Below, piece after piece: positions 53,664 to 63,234 of a stretch of DNA of 64,000 nt. The notes beneath the pieces were generated by a model. The model did no database searches, was not told the origin of the DNA, and saw only the letters and a list, made by a program, of their open reading frames with translations. The translations under genes and the position numbers were made by a program. This stretch comes from Saccharothrix longispora. GTDB lineage: Bacteria; Actinomycetota; Actinomycetes; Mycobacteriales; Pseudonocardiaceae. The stretch covers positions 248,001-312,000 of the forward strand of contig NZ_NSDM01000008.1 in the NCBI RefSeq assembly GCF_030852425.1, given 5' to 3'. Position 1 is the stretch's first letter, and every line of letters starts with the position of its first letter.

Positions 53664-54884
53664 ATGAGCACACCACGCACGGTCCTGGTCCTCGGCTCCA
53701 CGGGGTCCGTCGGCACCCAGGCCCTCGACGTCATCGCCGCCAACCGCGACCGGTTCTCCGTGGTCGGACTGGCCGCCGGCGGCGCGGACCCCGCCGCGCT
53801 CGCCGCCCAGGCCGTCGAGTTCGGGGTCGCCGCGGTCGCCGTGTCCCGGGCCACCGCCGTCGAGGACGTCACGCTCGCCCTCTACGCCGAGGCGCAGAAG
53901 CGCGGCTACGCGCGGGGCGGGTTCACGCTGCCCCGCATCCTCGCCGGCCCCACCGCCGCCACCGACCTCATCGACTCGACCCCCGCCGACGTCGTGCTCA
54001 ACGGCGTGACCGGCTCGATCGGCCTCGAACCCACGCTGCACGCGCTCGCCACCGGCGCCACGCTCGCCCTGGCCAACAAGGAGTCGCTGATCGCGGGCGG
54101 CCCCCTCGTGCTCAAGGCCGCCAAGCCGGGCCAGATCGTGCCGGTCGACTCCGAGCACTCGGCGCTGGCGCAGTGCCTGCGCGGCGGCCGGGAGGACGAG
54201 GTGGCCAAGCTCGTGCTCACCGCCTCCGGCGGCCCGTTCCGCGGCCGGACCCGGGACCAGCTCGCGGACGTCACCGCGCGTGACGCCCTTGCCCACCCCA
54301 CGTGGTCCATGGGGCCGGTCATCACCGTCAACTCGGCCACGCTGGTCAACAAGGGCCTGGAGCTGATCGAGGCGCAGCTGCTGTTCGGCGTGCCCTACGA
54401 GCGCATCGACGTGGTCGTGCACCCGCAGTCGGTCATTCACTCGATGGTGACCTTCACCGACGGCTCCACGCTGGCGCAGGCCAGCCCGCCGGACATGAAG
54501 CTGCCCATCTCGCTGGGCCTCGGCTGGCCCGACCGCGTCCCCGGCGCCTCGTCCGCGTGTACCTTCGACGTGGCGACCGCGTGGACGTTCGAACCGCTGG
54601 ACGACGACACGTTCCCGGCGGTGCGCCTGGCCAGGTGGGCGGGCTCCGGCGGGGGCTGCCTCCCCGCGGTCTACAACGCGGCCAACGAGGAAGCTGTCGC
54701 CGTCTTCCTCGGCGGTCGCACGTCGTTCACCTCCATCGTGGACACTGTGCGGCGCGTGCTCGACGAGGCCGGTGACTGGGCTCACGAGCCGGCGGACGTC
54801 GCCGAGGTGCTCGCGGCGGAGGATTGGGCCCGCGCGCGGGCGCGGGAACTCGTGGCCGCCCCGGCGGGGTCGGGAAGGGACTGA
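53664..54884 (+). CDS. dxr: 1-deoxy-D-xylulose 5-phosphate reductoisomerase
   Basis: 406 residues; second step of the MEP isoprenoid pathway. [18 protein letters not shown] binds [30 protein letters not shown] (metal ligands), [26 protein letters not shown] and [12 protein letters not shown] are canonical. ATG 53664 is chosen from length and motif spacing; GTG 53643 is an alternative. The MEP enzyme ispG lies two genes downstream. Confidence 0.96.
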   Translation: MSTPRTVLVLGSTGSVGTQALDVIAANRDRFSVVGLAAGGADPAALAAQAVEFGVAAVAVSRATAVEDVTLALYAEAQKRGYARGGFTLPRILAGPTAATDLIDSTPADVVLNGVTGSIGLEPTLHALATGATLALANKESLIAGGPLVLKAAKPGQIVPVDSEHSALAQCLRGGREDEVAKLVLTASGGPFRGRTRDQLADVTARDALAHPTWSMGPVITVNSATLVNKGLELIEAQLLFGVPYERIDVVVHPQSVIHSMVTFTDGSTLAQASPPDMKLPISLGLGWPDRVPGASSACTFDVATAWTFEPLDDDTFPAVRLARWAGSGGGCLPAVYNAANEEAVAVFLGGRTSFTSIVDTVRRVLDEAGDWAHEPADVAEVLAAEDWARARARELVAAPAGSGRD

Positions 54885-54886
54885 CC

Positions 54887-56080
54887 GTGGTCTTCTTTTT
54901 GGGCATCCTGCTCTTCGCCCTGCTGATCGGCATCTCGATCGCGCTGCACGAACTGGGCCACCTGGCCACGGCGAAGATGTTCGGGATGAAGGTCACCCGG
55001 TACTTCATCGGGTTCGGGCCGAAGATCTGGTCGTTCCGCCGCGGCGAGACCGAGTACGGCCTCAAGGCGATCCCCGCGGGCGGGTTCTGCGAGATCACCG
55101 GCATGACCTCGCTGGAGGAGGTCCACCCCGACGACGCGCCCCGCGCGTTCTACCGGCAGAAGACCTGGAAGCGCGTCGTCGTGCTCTCGGCGGGCTCCAT
55201 CACGCACTTCATCGTCGGGTTCGTCATCCTCTACTTCATGGCCTTCACGTTCGGCCTGCCCAACGTGCGCGACACGGCCGTGATCGCCGAGGTCGCCCCG
55301 TGCGTGCAGAACAGCGTGGACGCCGAGTGCGCCGCCGGCGCGCCCGCCCCGGCCAAGGACGCGGGCTTCCGGCCCGGCGACGAGATCCTGGCCGTGGCCG
55401 GGACCTCCACCCCCACCTGGACCGACGTCATCACCGAGACGCGCGAGCGCGCCGGCACGACCGAGTTCCGGGTCGAGCGCGACGGCCGCGAGCTGACGCT
55501 GACCGCCGACGTGGCGCGGGTCGAGCGCGAGCTGCGCAGGGCCGACGGCTCGACCTACAAGCAGGAGATCGGCGCCATCGGCGTCATCCACGAGCAGAAC
55601 TTCGAGTACGACGCGCTCACCGCGGTCGGCGGCGCCACCAAGTTCACCGGCACGATGTTCCAGAACACCTGGGAGGGTCTGCTCCGGTTCCCGGAGAAGA
55701 TCCCCGCGGTGGTCAAGGCCATCGGCGGCGCGGAGCGCGACGTCGACACCCCGGTCAGCGTCGTGGGCGCCAGCGTCCTGGGCGGCGACGCGGTCGAGAA
55801 GGGCCTGTGGCCGTTCTTCTGGCTCATGCTCGCCGGCCTGAACTTCTTCGTGGGTGTGTTCAACCTCCTGCCCCTGCTGCCGCTTGACGGTGGTCACATC
55901 GCGGTCAACCTGTACGAACGGGTGCGAAACTGGGTGAGGAAGCTCCGCGGCCTGCCCGCCGGCGCGCCGGTCAACTACCTGCGGCTCCTGCCGCTGACCT
56001 ACTTCGTGATCCTGATCGGCGGCTCGGTCACGCTGCTGACGATCACCGCCGACATCGTCAACCCCATCCGGCTCCCATGA
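54887..56080 (+). CDS. site-2 protease, RseP/Rip1 family
   Basis: 397-residue membrane metalloprotease. The zinc motif H-E-x-x-H is in IALHELGHLATAKMFG (first span), the FIGFGPKIWSFRRGETEYGLKAIPAGGF block follows, then a PDZ domain (AGFRPGDEILAVAG, about 160-230), and the third ligand in NLLPLLPLDGGH. It cleaves anti-sigma factors or other membrane substrates, as Rip1 does in mycobacteria. GTG start three bases after dxr, with GGGAAGGGA upstream. dxr-rip-ispG is the standard order. Confidence 0.95.
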   Translation: MVFFLGILLFALLIGISIALHELGHLATAKMFGMKVTRYFIGFGPKIWSFRRGETEYGLKAIPAGGFCEITGMTSLEEVHPDDAPRAFYRQKTWKRVVVLSAGSITHFIVGFVILYFMAFTFGLPNVRDTAVIAEVAPCVQNSVDAECAAGAPAPAKDAGFRPGDEILAVAGTSTPTWTDVITETRERAGTTEFRVERDGRELTLTADVARVERELRRADGSTYKQEIGAIGVIHEQNFEYDALTAVGGATKFTGTMFQNTWEGLLRFPEKIPAVVKAIGGAERDVDTPVSVVGASVLGGDAVEKGLWPFFWLMLAGLNFFVGVFNLLPLLPLDGGHIAVNLYERVRNWVRKLRGLPAGAPVNYLRLLPLTYFVILIGGSVTLLTITADIVNPIRLP

Positions 56081-56093
56081 GAGGTGTTAGTAC

Positions 56094-57251
56094 ATGAGTG
56101 ACGGCGTCATGCTCGGTATCCCGGCGATGCCGCCTCCGGTGCTGTCGGAACGGCGCAAGACCCGCCAGCTCATGGTGGGGTCCGTCGGCGTCGGGAGCGA
56201 GTTCCCGGTGTCGGTGCAGTCGATGACGACCACCCTCACCGCGGACGTCAACGCGACGTTGCAGCAGATCGCGGAGCTGACCGCGGCGGGCTGCGACATC
56301 GTGCGCGTGGCGTGCCCGTCGCAGGACGACGCGGACGCGCTCGCCGCGATCGCGAAGAAGTCCCAGATCCCGGTGATCGCGGACATCCACTTCCAGCCGA
56401 AGTACGTGTTCGCGGCCATCGAGGCGGGCTGCGCGGCGGTGCGGGTCAACCCGGGCAACATCCGGAAGTTCGACGACAAGGTCAAGGAGATCGCCGCGGC
56501 GGCCCGCGACCACGGCACGCCCATCCGGATCGGCGTCAACGCCGGGTCGCTCGACCCGCGGCTGATGGCGAAGTACGGCAAGGCCACCCCGGAGGCGCTG
56601 GCCGAGTCCGCGCTGTGGGAGGCGTCGCTGTTCGCCGAGCACGACTTCCACGACCTGAAGATCTCGGTCAAGCACAACGACCCGGTCGTCATGGTCCGCG
56701 CCTACGAGCTGCTGGCCGAGCAGTGCGACTACCCGCTGCACCTGGGCGTGACCGAGGCCGGTCCGGCGTTCCAGGGGACCATCAAGTCGGCGGTGGCGTT
56801 CGGCGCGCTGCTGCGCCAGGGCATCGGCGACACGATCCGGGTCTCGCTGTCCGCGCCGCCGGTCGAGGAGGTCAAGGTCGGCCACCAGATCCTCCAGTCG
56901 CTCAACCTGCGCCCGCGCAAGCTGGAGATCGTGTCCTGCCCGTCGTGCGGGCGGGCCCAGGTGGACGTCTACACCCTCGCCGAGCAGGTCACCGCCGGTC
57001 TGGAGGGCATGGAGGTGCCGCTGCGGGTGGCCGTCATGGGCTGCGTCGTCAACGGTCCCGGCGAGGCCCGCGAGGCCGACCTGGGCGTCGCCTCCGGCAA
57101 CGGCAAGGGCCAGATCTTCGTCAAGGGCCAGGTGATCAAGACCGTGCCCGAGCACCAGATCGTGGAGACCCTCATCGAGGAGGCCATGCGCCTCGCCGAG
57201 GAGATGGGCGAGTCCGTCGAGGGCGGTGAACCGGTCGTCTCGGTCGGCTGA
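56094..57251 (+). CDS. ispG: 4-hydroxy-3-methylbut-2-en-1-yl diphosphate synthase
   Basis: 385 residues; [4Fe-4S] enzyme of the MEP pathway. [61 protein letters not shown], then the cluster ligands in SCPSCGR and the single Cys in [19 protein letters not shown] lies before the ATG. Also called gcpE. Confidence 0.98.
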   Translation: MSDGVMLGIPAMPPPVLSERRKTRQLMVGSVGVGSEFPVSVQSMTTTLTADVNATLQQIAELTAAGCDIVRVACPSQDDADALAAIAKKSQIPVIADIHFQPKYVFAAIEAGCAAVRVNPGNIRKFDDKVKEIAAAARDHGTPIRIGVNAGSLDPRLMAKYGKATPEALAESALWEASLFAEHDFHDLKISVKHNDPVVMVRAYELLAEQCDYPLHLGVTEAGPAFQGTIKSAVAFGALLRQGIGDTIRVSLSAPPVEEVKVGHQILQSLNLRPRKLEIVSCPSCGRAQVDVYTLAEQVTAGLEGMEVPLRVAVMGCVVNGPGEAREADLGVASGNGKGQIFVKGQVIKTVPEHQIVETLIEEAMRLAEEMGESVEGGEPVVSVG

Positions 57252-57300
57252 GCGGGTGGTGGACGCGCGGATGACGCCGTCCTTCTGGCAGGCTTGAACC

Positions 57301-58155
57301 GTGTTGAGGTTGGCTGGCGCGCGCCTGCTCGACGAGCGGGACCTGAGCGAGGTCCTCGCGGTGCTCGCGGCCGACCCGGTGGCGTCCTGCATGGTCGCCG
57401 CCCGGGTCGAGGTCGCGGGGCTCGACCCGTGGCGGCTGGGCGGCGAGGTGTGGGCCTACGACCACCGCGCGCTGCGCGGCGGCCGGGTGGACGCCCTCTG
57501 CTTCGCCGGGCCCAACCTGATCCCGCTGCGCGGTGACGCGGCGGCGCTGCGCGGCTTCGCCGACCGGGCGCGCCGGCGCGGCCGGATGTGCTCGTCGCTG
57601 GTCGGGCCCTCGGAGCAGGTGCTCGGCCTGTGGGAGGAGCTGTCCCGGGACTGGGGCCCCGCCCGCGAGGTGCGCCCCGCGCAGCCGCTGATGGCGCTCG
57701 GCGGCACCCCGTCGGTCGCGCCGGACCCGCTGGTGCGGCCGGTGCGACCGGACGAGCTGGACCGGTACCTGCCCGCGGCGATCTCCATGTTCATCGAGGA
57801 GGTCGGCGTCGACCCGTGCGCCGAGGACGGCGGTGCGTCCTACCGGGCGCGGGTGGCCGAGCTCATCGCGGGCGGCCGGGCGTTCGCCCGGTTCGAGGGT
57901 GGCGACGTCGTCTACAAGGCCGAGATCGGGGCCATGTCGGCGCGGGTCGGCCAGATCCAGGGCGTGTGGGTGCGGCCCGACCGGCGGGGCTGCGGCATCG
58001 GCACGGCCGGCACCGCGGCCGTCGCGGACCGCCTGGTCCGCGGCCTGGGGCGGACCGCCTCGCTCTACGTGAACTCCTACAACGAGGTGGCGCAGGCCGC
58101 CTACCGCAGGATCGGCTTCGCGCAGGTCGGCGAGTACGCCACCGTCCTGTTCTGA
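57301..58155 (+). CDS. DUF4081 plus GNAT acetyltransferase
   Basis: 284 residues: an N-terminal DUF4081 domain (about 10-130; VLAADPVASCMVAARVE, CFAGPNLIPL) and a C-terminal GNAT domain with the acetyl-CoA loop VRPDRRGCGIGTAG and SLYVNSYNEVAQAAYRRIGFAQVGEYATVLF. Always between ispG and a PBP gene in mycobacteria (Rv2867c). The substrate is not established. Confidence 0.93.
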   Translation: MLRLAGARLLDERDLSEVLAVLAADPVASCMVAARVEVAGLDPWRLGGEVWAYDHRALRGGRVDALCFAGPNLIPLRGDAAALRGFADRARRRGRMCSSLVGPSEQVLGLWEELSRDWGPAREVRPAQPLMALGGTPSVAPDPLVRPVRPDELDRYLPAAISMFIEEVGVDPCAEDGGASYRARVAELIAGGRAFARFEGGDVVYKAEIGAMSARVGQIQGVWVRPDRRGCGIGTAGTAAVADRLVRGLGRTASLYVNSYNEVAQAAYRRIGFAQVGEYATVLF

Positions 58156-58200
58156 GCGGGTGGCACCCCGTCGGCGGCGGCGCACGGGCATACTCGGGCC

Positions 58201-60000
58201 GTGATCGCGCGCACGCTCGCCCTGACCGTGGTCGTGCTGCTGCTCGTCGGCGGCTGTGGGCTGTTCTCCTCCCGCCCGGGGCCCGACCAGGTGGCGGACG
58301 ACTTCCTCGCCAAGCTCGCGGCCGGTGACGTCGACGGCGCCGCGGGCGTCACCGACGACCCGGCGGGTGCGAAGGAGCTGCTGGACGAGGTCCGGGGGGT
58401 GCTCGAGCCCGCCGCCCTGCGCGCGACCGTGCAGCAGGTGCGCTCGGCGGGCGAGTCGTCCACCGCGGACGCCACGGCGGAACTCGCATGGGACCTCGGC
58501 GACGGCCACGCGTGGACCTACCAGACCAGGTTCGACCTGCGGCGCGAGGACGAGGACTGGAAGGTCCACTGGGCCCCGTCCGTCGTGCACCCCAAGCTCG
58601 CCGCCGAGCAGACGCTGGGCCTGGCCGAGGTGCGGCCGGAGCCCGCGCCCGTGCTGGACCGCGACGGCGCGGCGCTGCTGGCGCCCGAGCAGGTCGTCTC
58701 GGTGCTGCTGAACGCGCAGGAGGCGGGCGACGTGCCCGCGGTGGCCGCCGCGCTGTCCGCCGCCCTGTCCCCGATCGACGCCGCGATCACCCGCGAGTCC
58801 ATCACCCGGGGTGCGGCCGGGGTCCCGGCCGGGCAGGCCTACCAGGTGGCGGCGCTGCGGGACGCCGACTACCAGACCGTGAAACCGGCCATCTACGACC
58901 TGCCGGGCGTGCGGTTCACCTCCCAGACCACCCTGCTCGCGCCGTCGCGCACGTTCGGCTCGCAGGTCCTGCCCGCGATCCGCGGGCACGTGGAGGAGGA
59001 GGTCGAGGGCCGCGCCGGCGTGCGCGTCCACACGGTGGGCGCGGCCGGCGACGAGGTGGAGACGCTGCACGAGCAGCAGCCCGAGCCGGCGCGGGCCGTC
59101 AGGACCGTGCTGAGCCGGGCGGTGCAGACGGCCGCCGAGGACGCGCTGGAGCCCGTGCCGCAGGCGGCGATGCTGGTGGCGCTGTCCGCGTCGACCGGCG
59201 ACGTGCTGGCTGTCGCGCAGAACGCGCCGGCCGACGCCGAGGGCCCCGTGGCGCTGACCGGCCAGTACCCGCCGGGCTCGACGTTCAAGGTGGTGTCCGC
59301 CGCGGCGGCGATCGGCACCGGCCGGGCGACCGCGGACACGCCCCTGCCGTGCCCGGGGCGGACCACGATCGACGGCCGCCGGATCGTGCCGAACGACCGC
59401 GACTTCGACAAGGGCACCATCCCGCTGCGCTCGGCGTTCGCGTTCTCGTGCAACACGACGTTCGCCGAGCTGGCGGCCGGGATGGCGCCGGACGCGCTGA
59501 CGAAGGCGGCGGACTCGTTCGGCCTGGGCGTGGACTACGAGATCCCGGCGATCACCACGATCACCGGCTCCGTGCCGCCCGCCACCGACGTGGTCGAGCG
59601 CGCCGAGGACGGCTTCGGCCAGGGCAAGGTGCTGGCCAGCCCGTTCGGCATGGCCGTCGTCGCCGCCACCGCCGCGTCGGGCGCGGTGCCGGTGCCGACG
59701 CTGATCGAGGGCCGCGAGACGAAGGTCGACCACAACCCGACCCCGCCCGCGCCGACCGTCCTGGAGCCGCTGCGGGCGATGATGCGCGAGGTGGTCGACT
59801 ACGGCAGCGCGCCGCAGCTCAAGCCGTACGGCGACGTGCGGGGCAAGACCGGCACGGCCCAGTTCGGCGACGGCGTCAACTCGCACGGCTGGTTCGTCGG
59901 CTACCGGGGTGACGTCGCCTTCGCCACCCTGGTGGTGGGCGCGAACTCGTCGGGCCCGGCGGTCGAGGCCACGGCCAGGTTCCTGGCCGCGCTGGGCTGA
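58201..60000 (+). CDS. class B penicillin-binding lipoprotein
   Basis: 599 residues. Signal peptide with lipobox L-V-G-G-C (Cys19), an NTF2-like MecA N-terminal domain (about 28-140), a dimerisation domain, and a transpeptidase domain with all three motifs: S-T-F-K (PPGSTFKVVS), S-C-N (FAFSCNTTFAEL) and K-T-G (RGKTGTAQFG). It resembles Rv2864c and the MecA-type class with low beta-lactam affinity. CATACT lies six bases before the GTG, so probably leaderless. It crosslinks peptidoglycan outside the membrane. Confidence 0.95.
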   Translation: MIARTLALTVVVLLLVGGCGLFSSRPGPDQVADDFLAKLAAGDVDGAAGVTDDPAGAKELLDEVRGVLEPAALRATVQQVRSAGESSTADATAELAWDLGDGHAWTYQTRFDLRREDEDWKVHWAPSVVHPKLAAEQTLGLAEVRPEPAPVLDRDGAALLAPEQVVSVLLNAQEAGDVPAVAAALSAALSPIDAAITRESITRGAAGVPAGQAYQVAALRDADYQTVKPAIYDLPGVRFTSQTTLLAPSRTFGSQVLPAIRGHVEEEVEGRAGVRVHTVGAAGDEVETLHEQQPEPARAVRTVLSRAVQTAAEDALEPVPQAAMLVALSASTGDVLAVAQNAPADAEGPVALTGQYPPGSTFKVVSAAAAIGTGRATADTPLPCPGRTTIDGRRIVPNDRDFDKGTIPLRSAFAFSCNTTFAELAAGMAPDALTKAADSFGLGVDYEIPAITTITGSVPPATDVVERAEDGFGQGKVLASPFGMAVVAATAASGAVPVPTLIEGRETKVDHNPTPPAPTVLEPLRAMMREVVDYGSAPQLKPYGDVRGKTGTAQFGDGVNSHGWFVGYRGDVAFATLVVGANSSGPAVEATARFLAALG

Positions 60001-60026
60001 CCGGTCACCGGGCCGCCCGGCACCGG
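60001..60026 (+). terminator. hairpin after the PBP gene
   Basis: CCGGT-N2-CCGGG-N3-CCCGG-N1-ACCGG starts right after the stop; two 5-bp stems separated by a small bulge. Confidence 0.5.
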
Positions 60027-60085
60027 CCGGCCGCACAACGGGCACACGGCGCGGTCCGCTCCACGACGCGTCGTAACCTGGGGGC

Positions 60086-60946
60086 ATGTCGTCCGTTCGT
60101 GCCGTCCTCCAGCCAGGTGTGCAGTCCCCGCGTCGTCCGGTGCCCGAGGGGATCGAACGCCCCGAGTACGTGGACCGCTCGGAGCCCAAGAGGAACACCG
60201 ACCCGTGGGTGCAGCCGCCCGAGGTGATCGAGGCCATGCGCGTCGCGGGCAGGCTCGCCGCGCAGGCCCTCCAGGAGGCGGGCAAGGTCATCGTGCCCGG
60301 CGTGACCACCGACGAGATCGACGCCGTGGCGCACGAGTTCCTGTGCGACAACGGCGCGTACCCGTCGACGCTCGGCTACCGCGGCTTCCCGAAGTCCTGC
60401 TGCACCTCGCTGAACGAGGTCATCTGCCACGGCATCCCCGACTCGACGGTCGTGCGGGACGGTGACATCGTCAACGTCGACGTCACCGCCTACATCGGCG
60501 GCGTGCACGGCGACACGAACGCCACCTTCCTGGCCGGCGACGTGCGCGAGGAGGTCCGCCTGCTGGTCGAGCGCACGCACGAGGCCACGATGCGCGCCAT
60601 CAAGGCGGTCAAGCCGGGCCGGCAGCTCAACGTCGTGGGCCGCGTCATCGAGGCGTACGCCAACCGCTTCGGCTACGGCGTGGTGCGCGACTTCACCGGC
60701 CACGGCATCGGCCGCACCTTCCACAGCGGCCTGGTCGTGCTGCACTACGACGCCCCGCACGTCCCCACGGTCATCGAGCCGGGCATGACGTTCACCATCG
60801 AGCCGATGATCACCCTCGGCGGCATCGAGCACGACGTGTGGGACGACGGCTGGACCGTCACCACCCGCGACAAGAGCTGGACGGCCCAGTTCGAGCACAC
60901 CCTGGTCGTGACCGACGACGGCGCGGAGATCCTCACCGTCTGCTGA
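60086..60946 (+). CDS. map: type I methionine aminopeptidase
   Basis: 286 residues; removes initiator Met from nascent proteins. After a 40-residue N-terminal extension the pita-bread fold shows its five metal ligands: D in [12 protein letters not shown] in HGDTNATF, H in [12 protein letters not shown] in FTIEPM, E in QFEHTLVV. The extension is characteristic of the MapB type in actinobacteria. TAACCT (60074-60079) is six bases before the ATG, again a leaderless arrangement. Confidence 0.97.
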   Translation: MSSVRAVLQPGVQSPRRPVPEGIERPEYVDRSEPKRNTDPWVQPPEVIEAMRVAGRLAAQALQEAGKVIVPGVTTDEIDAVAHEFLCDNGAYPSTLGYRGFPKSCCTSLNEVICHGIPDSTVVRDGDIVNVDVTAYIGGVHGDTNATFLAGDVREEVRLLVERTHEATMRAIKAVKPGRQLNVVGRVIEAYANRFGYGVVRDFTGHGIGRTFHSGLVVLHYDAPHVPTVIEPGMTFTIEPMITLGGIEHDVWDDGWTVTTRDKSWTAQFEHTLVVTDDGAEILTVC

Positions 60947-60952
60947 CCCGGG

Positions 60953-61651
60953 TCACCGCCCGCCGAGCAGCGGCACGAGCGCCGAGGCGACCGGGTCGGG
61001 CTCGGTGGCGGCGGCCAGGTGGTGCGCGTCGAGCGACACCACGGGCCAGCCCAGCTCGCGGGCCCGACCGGCGGCGGCGTCGTAGACCGCGCTCAGCCGC
61101 AGGTAGGAGCAGGCCCCGGTCCACGACACGGTGGGCCGGGCCTCCTTCAGGAACGCCAGCGGCACCTCGGGCGCCTCGCCCACGATCTCCTCCAGCAGCC
61201 GCACGTCGGGCACCATCGCCGACAGCGCCTCGGGCGCGAACCACAGGTCCCAGCGCGGCATCAGGCCGCCCCGCGCGAGGGACTTGAGGCGCGCCATGCG
61301 CTCGGCGGGCGCGTCGTCGCGCCAGCTGCGGCCGGGCGTGGGCAGCTCGGCGTCCAGGAACACCAGGCCGCGCACCGGCGTCTCCAGCGCGTCGGCGAAC
61401 GCGGGCAGCAGCGGACCGGCGCCGCCGTGCCCGACGAGCACCAGGTCGCCCACCACCTCGGACTCCTCGACCGCGTCGGCGAACACCCCGATGAGCCGCT
61501 GGTGCACGGGCGCGGCGTTGACCGTCGCCCTCAGGTCCGGCATCAGCACGGGGTGCCCGAGGGAGGCCAGGACCCGGGCGAGCGGACGGAGGCTGGCGGG
61601 TCCCAGGTACGGGCTGTGCACCAGGACCGCGGTGGCGGGGACGTCGACCAT
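60953..61651 (-). CDS. alpha/beta hydrolase family protein
   Basis: 232 residues, small alpha/beta hydrolase: [33 protein letters not shown], then [16 protein letters not shown] with Gly where the nucleophile Ser is expected (G-H-G-G-A instead of G-x-S-x-G), and a late [17 protein letters not shown] region with His. The missing Ser suggests the protein may not be a hydrolase. ATG 61651 is used; the frame stays open upstream across cobQ by chance. It is divergent from cobQ. Confidence 0.7.
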   Translation of the reverse strand: MVDVPATAVLVHSPYLGPASLRPLARVLASLGHPVLMPDLRATVNAAPVHQRLIGVFADAVEESEVVGDLVLVGHGGAGPLLPAFADALETPVRGLVFLDAELPTPGRSWRDDAPAERMARLKSLARGGLMPRWDLWFAPEALSAMVPDVRLLEEIVGEAPEVPLAFLKEARPTVSWTGACSYLRLSAVYDAAAGRARELGWPVVSLDAHHLAAATEPDPVASALVPLLGGR

Positions 61652-61694
61652 GACGTGGATGATGTCAGCCGGGACCGACGGCGGAGGGACATTC

Positions 61695-63218
61695 GTGCGC
61701 AGCGCGTTGCTGGTGGCGGGGACGACCTCGGACGCGGGCAAGAGCGTCCTGGTCGCCGGGCTGTGCCGCTGGCTGGCGCGCGAGGGCGTGGCGGTCGCCC
61801 CGTTCAAGGCGCAGAACATGTCCAACAACTCGGTCGTCACGCGCGACGGCGGCGAGATCGGCCGGGCGCAGGCGCTCCAGGCCGCCGCGTGCGGGCTGGA
61901 GCCGAGCGTGCGGTTCAACCCGGTGCTGCTCAAGCCGGGCGGCGACCGCAGCTCGCAGGTCGTCGTGCTGGGCCGGGCGGTGGGCGAGGTGTCCGCCCTG
62001 TCCTACCGGGCGCGCAAGGCCGAGCTGATGACCACCGTGCTCGACACCCTCGACTCCCTGCGCGACGACTTCGAGGCGGTGGTCTGCGAGGGCGCGGGCT
62101 CGCCCGCCGAGATCAACCTGCGGGCGGACGACATCGCGAACATGGGGCTGGCGCGCGCCGCGAACCTGCCGGTGGTGGTGGTCGGCGACATCGACCGCGG
62201 CGGGGTGTTCGCGCACCTGTTCGGCACCCTCGCCCTGCTGGACCCGGCCGACCAGGCGCTGGTCGCCGGGTTCGTGGTGAACAAGTTCCGCGGTGACCCG
62301 GCCCTGCTGGAACCGGGTCTGCGCCAGCTGCGGGCGCTGACCGGGCGGCCGGTGCACGGCGTGCTGCCGTGGCGCGAGGAGCTGTGGCTCGACGCCGAGG
62401 ACTCGCTGTCCTACGCCGCGGACGGCGTGATCGGGCGGCCGGAGGCGCCGCGCGGCGACCAGTGGCTGCGGGTGGCGGTGGTGCGGCTGCCGCGCATCTC
62501 CAACGCCACCGACGTGGAGGCGCTGGCCTGCGAGCCGGGCGTGTCCGTGCGGTTCGTCACCGAACCGTCCCGGCTGGCCGACGCGGACCTCGTGGTGCTG
62601 CCCGGCTCGAAGGCCACCGTGGAGGACCTGCGCTGGCTGCGCGCCACCGGCCTCGCCGACGCGGTCGCCGCGCACGACGGCCCGGTGCTGGGCATCTGCG
62701 GCGGGTTCCAGATGCTCGGCGCGCGCATCGACGACCCGGTGGAGTCCCGCGCGGGGACGGTGGCGGGGCTCGGCCTGCTGGACGTGGACGTGCGGTTCGC
62801 GGCGGACAAGGCCCTGGGGAACCCGCGCGGCACGGCGTTCGGCGAACCCGTCACCGGCTACGAGATCCACCACGGCTCGGTCGCCCGCAGCGCCGAGGAC
62901 GGCCTGGTGACCCTGGCCGACGGCACGGCGGAGGGCGCGTTGCGGGGGCGCGTGGCGGGCACGCACTGGCACGGGCTGCTGGAGAACGACGCGTTCCGGC
63001 GGGCGTTCCTGCGCTGGGCCGCGGGCCACGCGGGCCGCGACGGCTTCACCCCCGCGCCGGACGTCGACTTCGCCGGCCGCCGGGCGGCGCAGCTCGACCT
63101 GCTCGGGGACCTGGTCGTCGAGCACCTCGACACCGGTGCGGTGAAGGACCTGCTGGAGCGCGGTGCGCCGCGGGGACTGCCCGTCATCCCGCCCGCGGGT
63201 GCACCGCCCGTGTCGTGA
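61695..63218 (+). CDS. cobQ: cobyric acid synthase
   Basis: 507 residues; glutamine-dependent amidation of adenosylcobyrinate diamide in cobalamin synthesis. ATPase domain: [21 protein letters not shown] (P-loop), [43 protein letters not shown]. Glutaminase domain: catalytic Cys in [10 protein letters not shown], and [14 protein letters not shown] 61695 has GGAGGG six bases upstream. No other cobalamin genes are in the window. Confidence 0.97.
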   Translation: MRSALLVAGTTSDAGKSVLVAGLCRWLAREGVAVAPFKAQNMSNNSVVTRDGGEIGRAQALQAAACGLEPSVRFNPVLLKPGGDRSSQVVVLGRAVGEVSALSYRARKAELMTTVLDTLDSLRDDFEAVVCEGAGSPAEINLRADDIANMGLARAANLPVVVVGDIDRGGVFAHLFGTLALLDPADQALVAGFVVNKFRGDPALLEPGLRQLRALTGRPVHGVLPWREELWLDAEDSLSYAADGVIGRPEAPRGDQWLRVAVVRLPRISNATDVEALACEPGVSVRFVTEPSRLADADLVVLPGSKATVEDLRWLRATGLADAVAAHDGPVLGICGGFQMLGARIDDPVESRAGTVAGLGLLDVDVRFAADKALGNPRGTAFGEPVTGYEIHHGSVARSAEDGLVTLADGTAEGALRGRVAGTHWHGLLENDAFRRAFLRWAAGHAGRDGFTPAPDVDFAGRRAAQLDLLGDLVVEHLDTGAVKDLLERGAPRGLPVIPPAGAPPVS

Positions 63219-63234
63219 GCGCCCGCGCGTGCGG

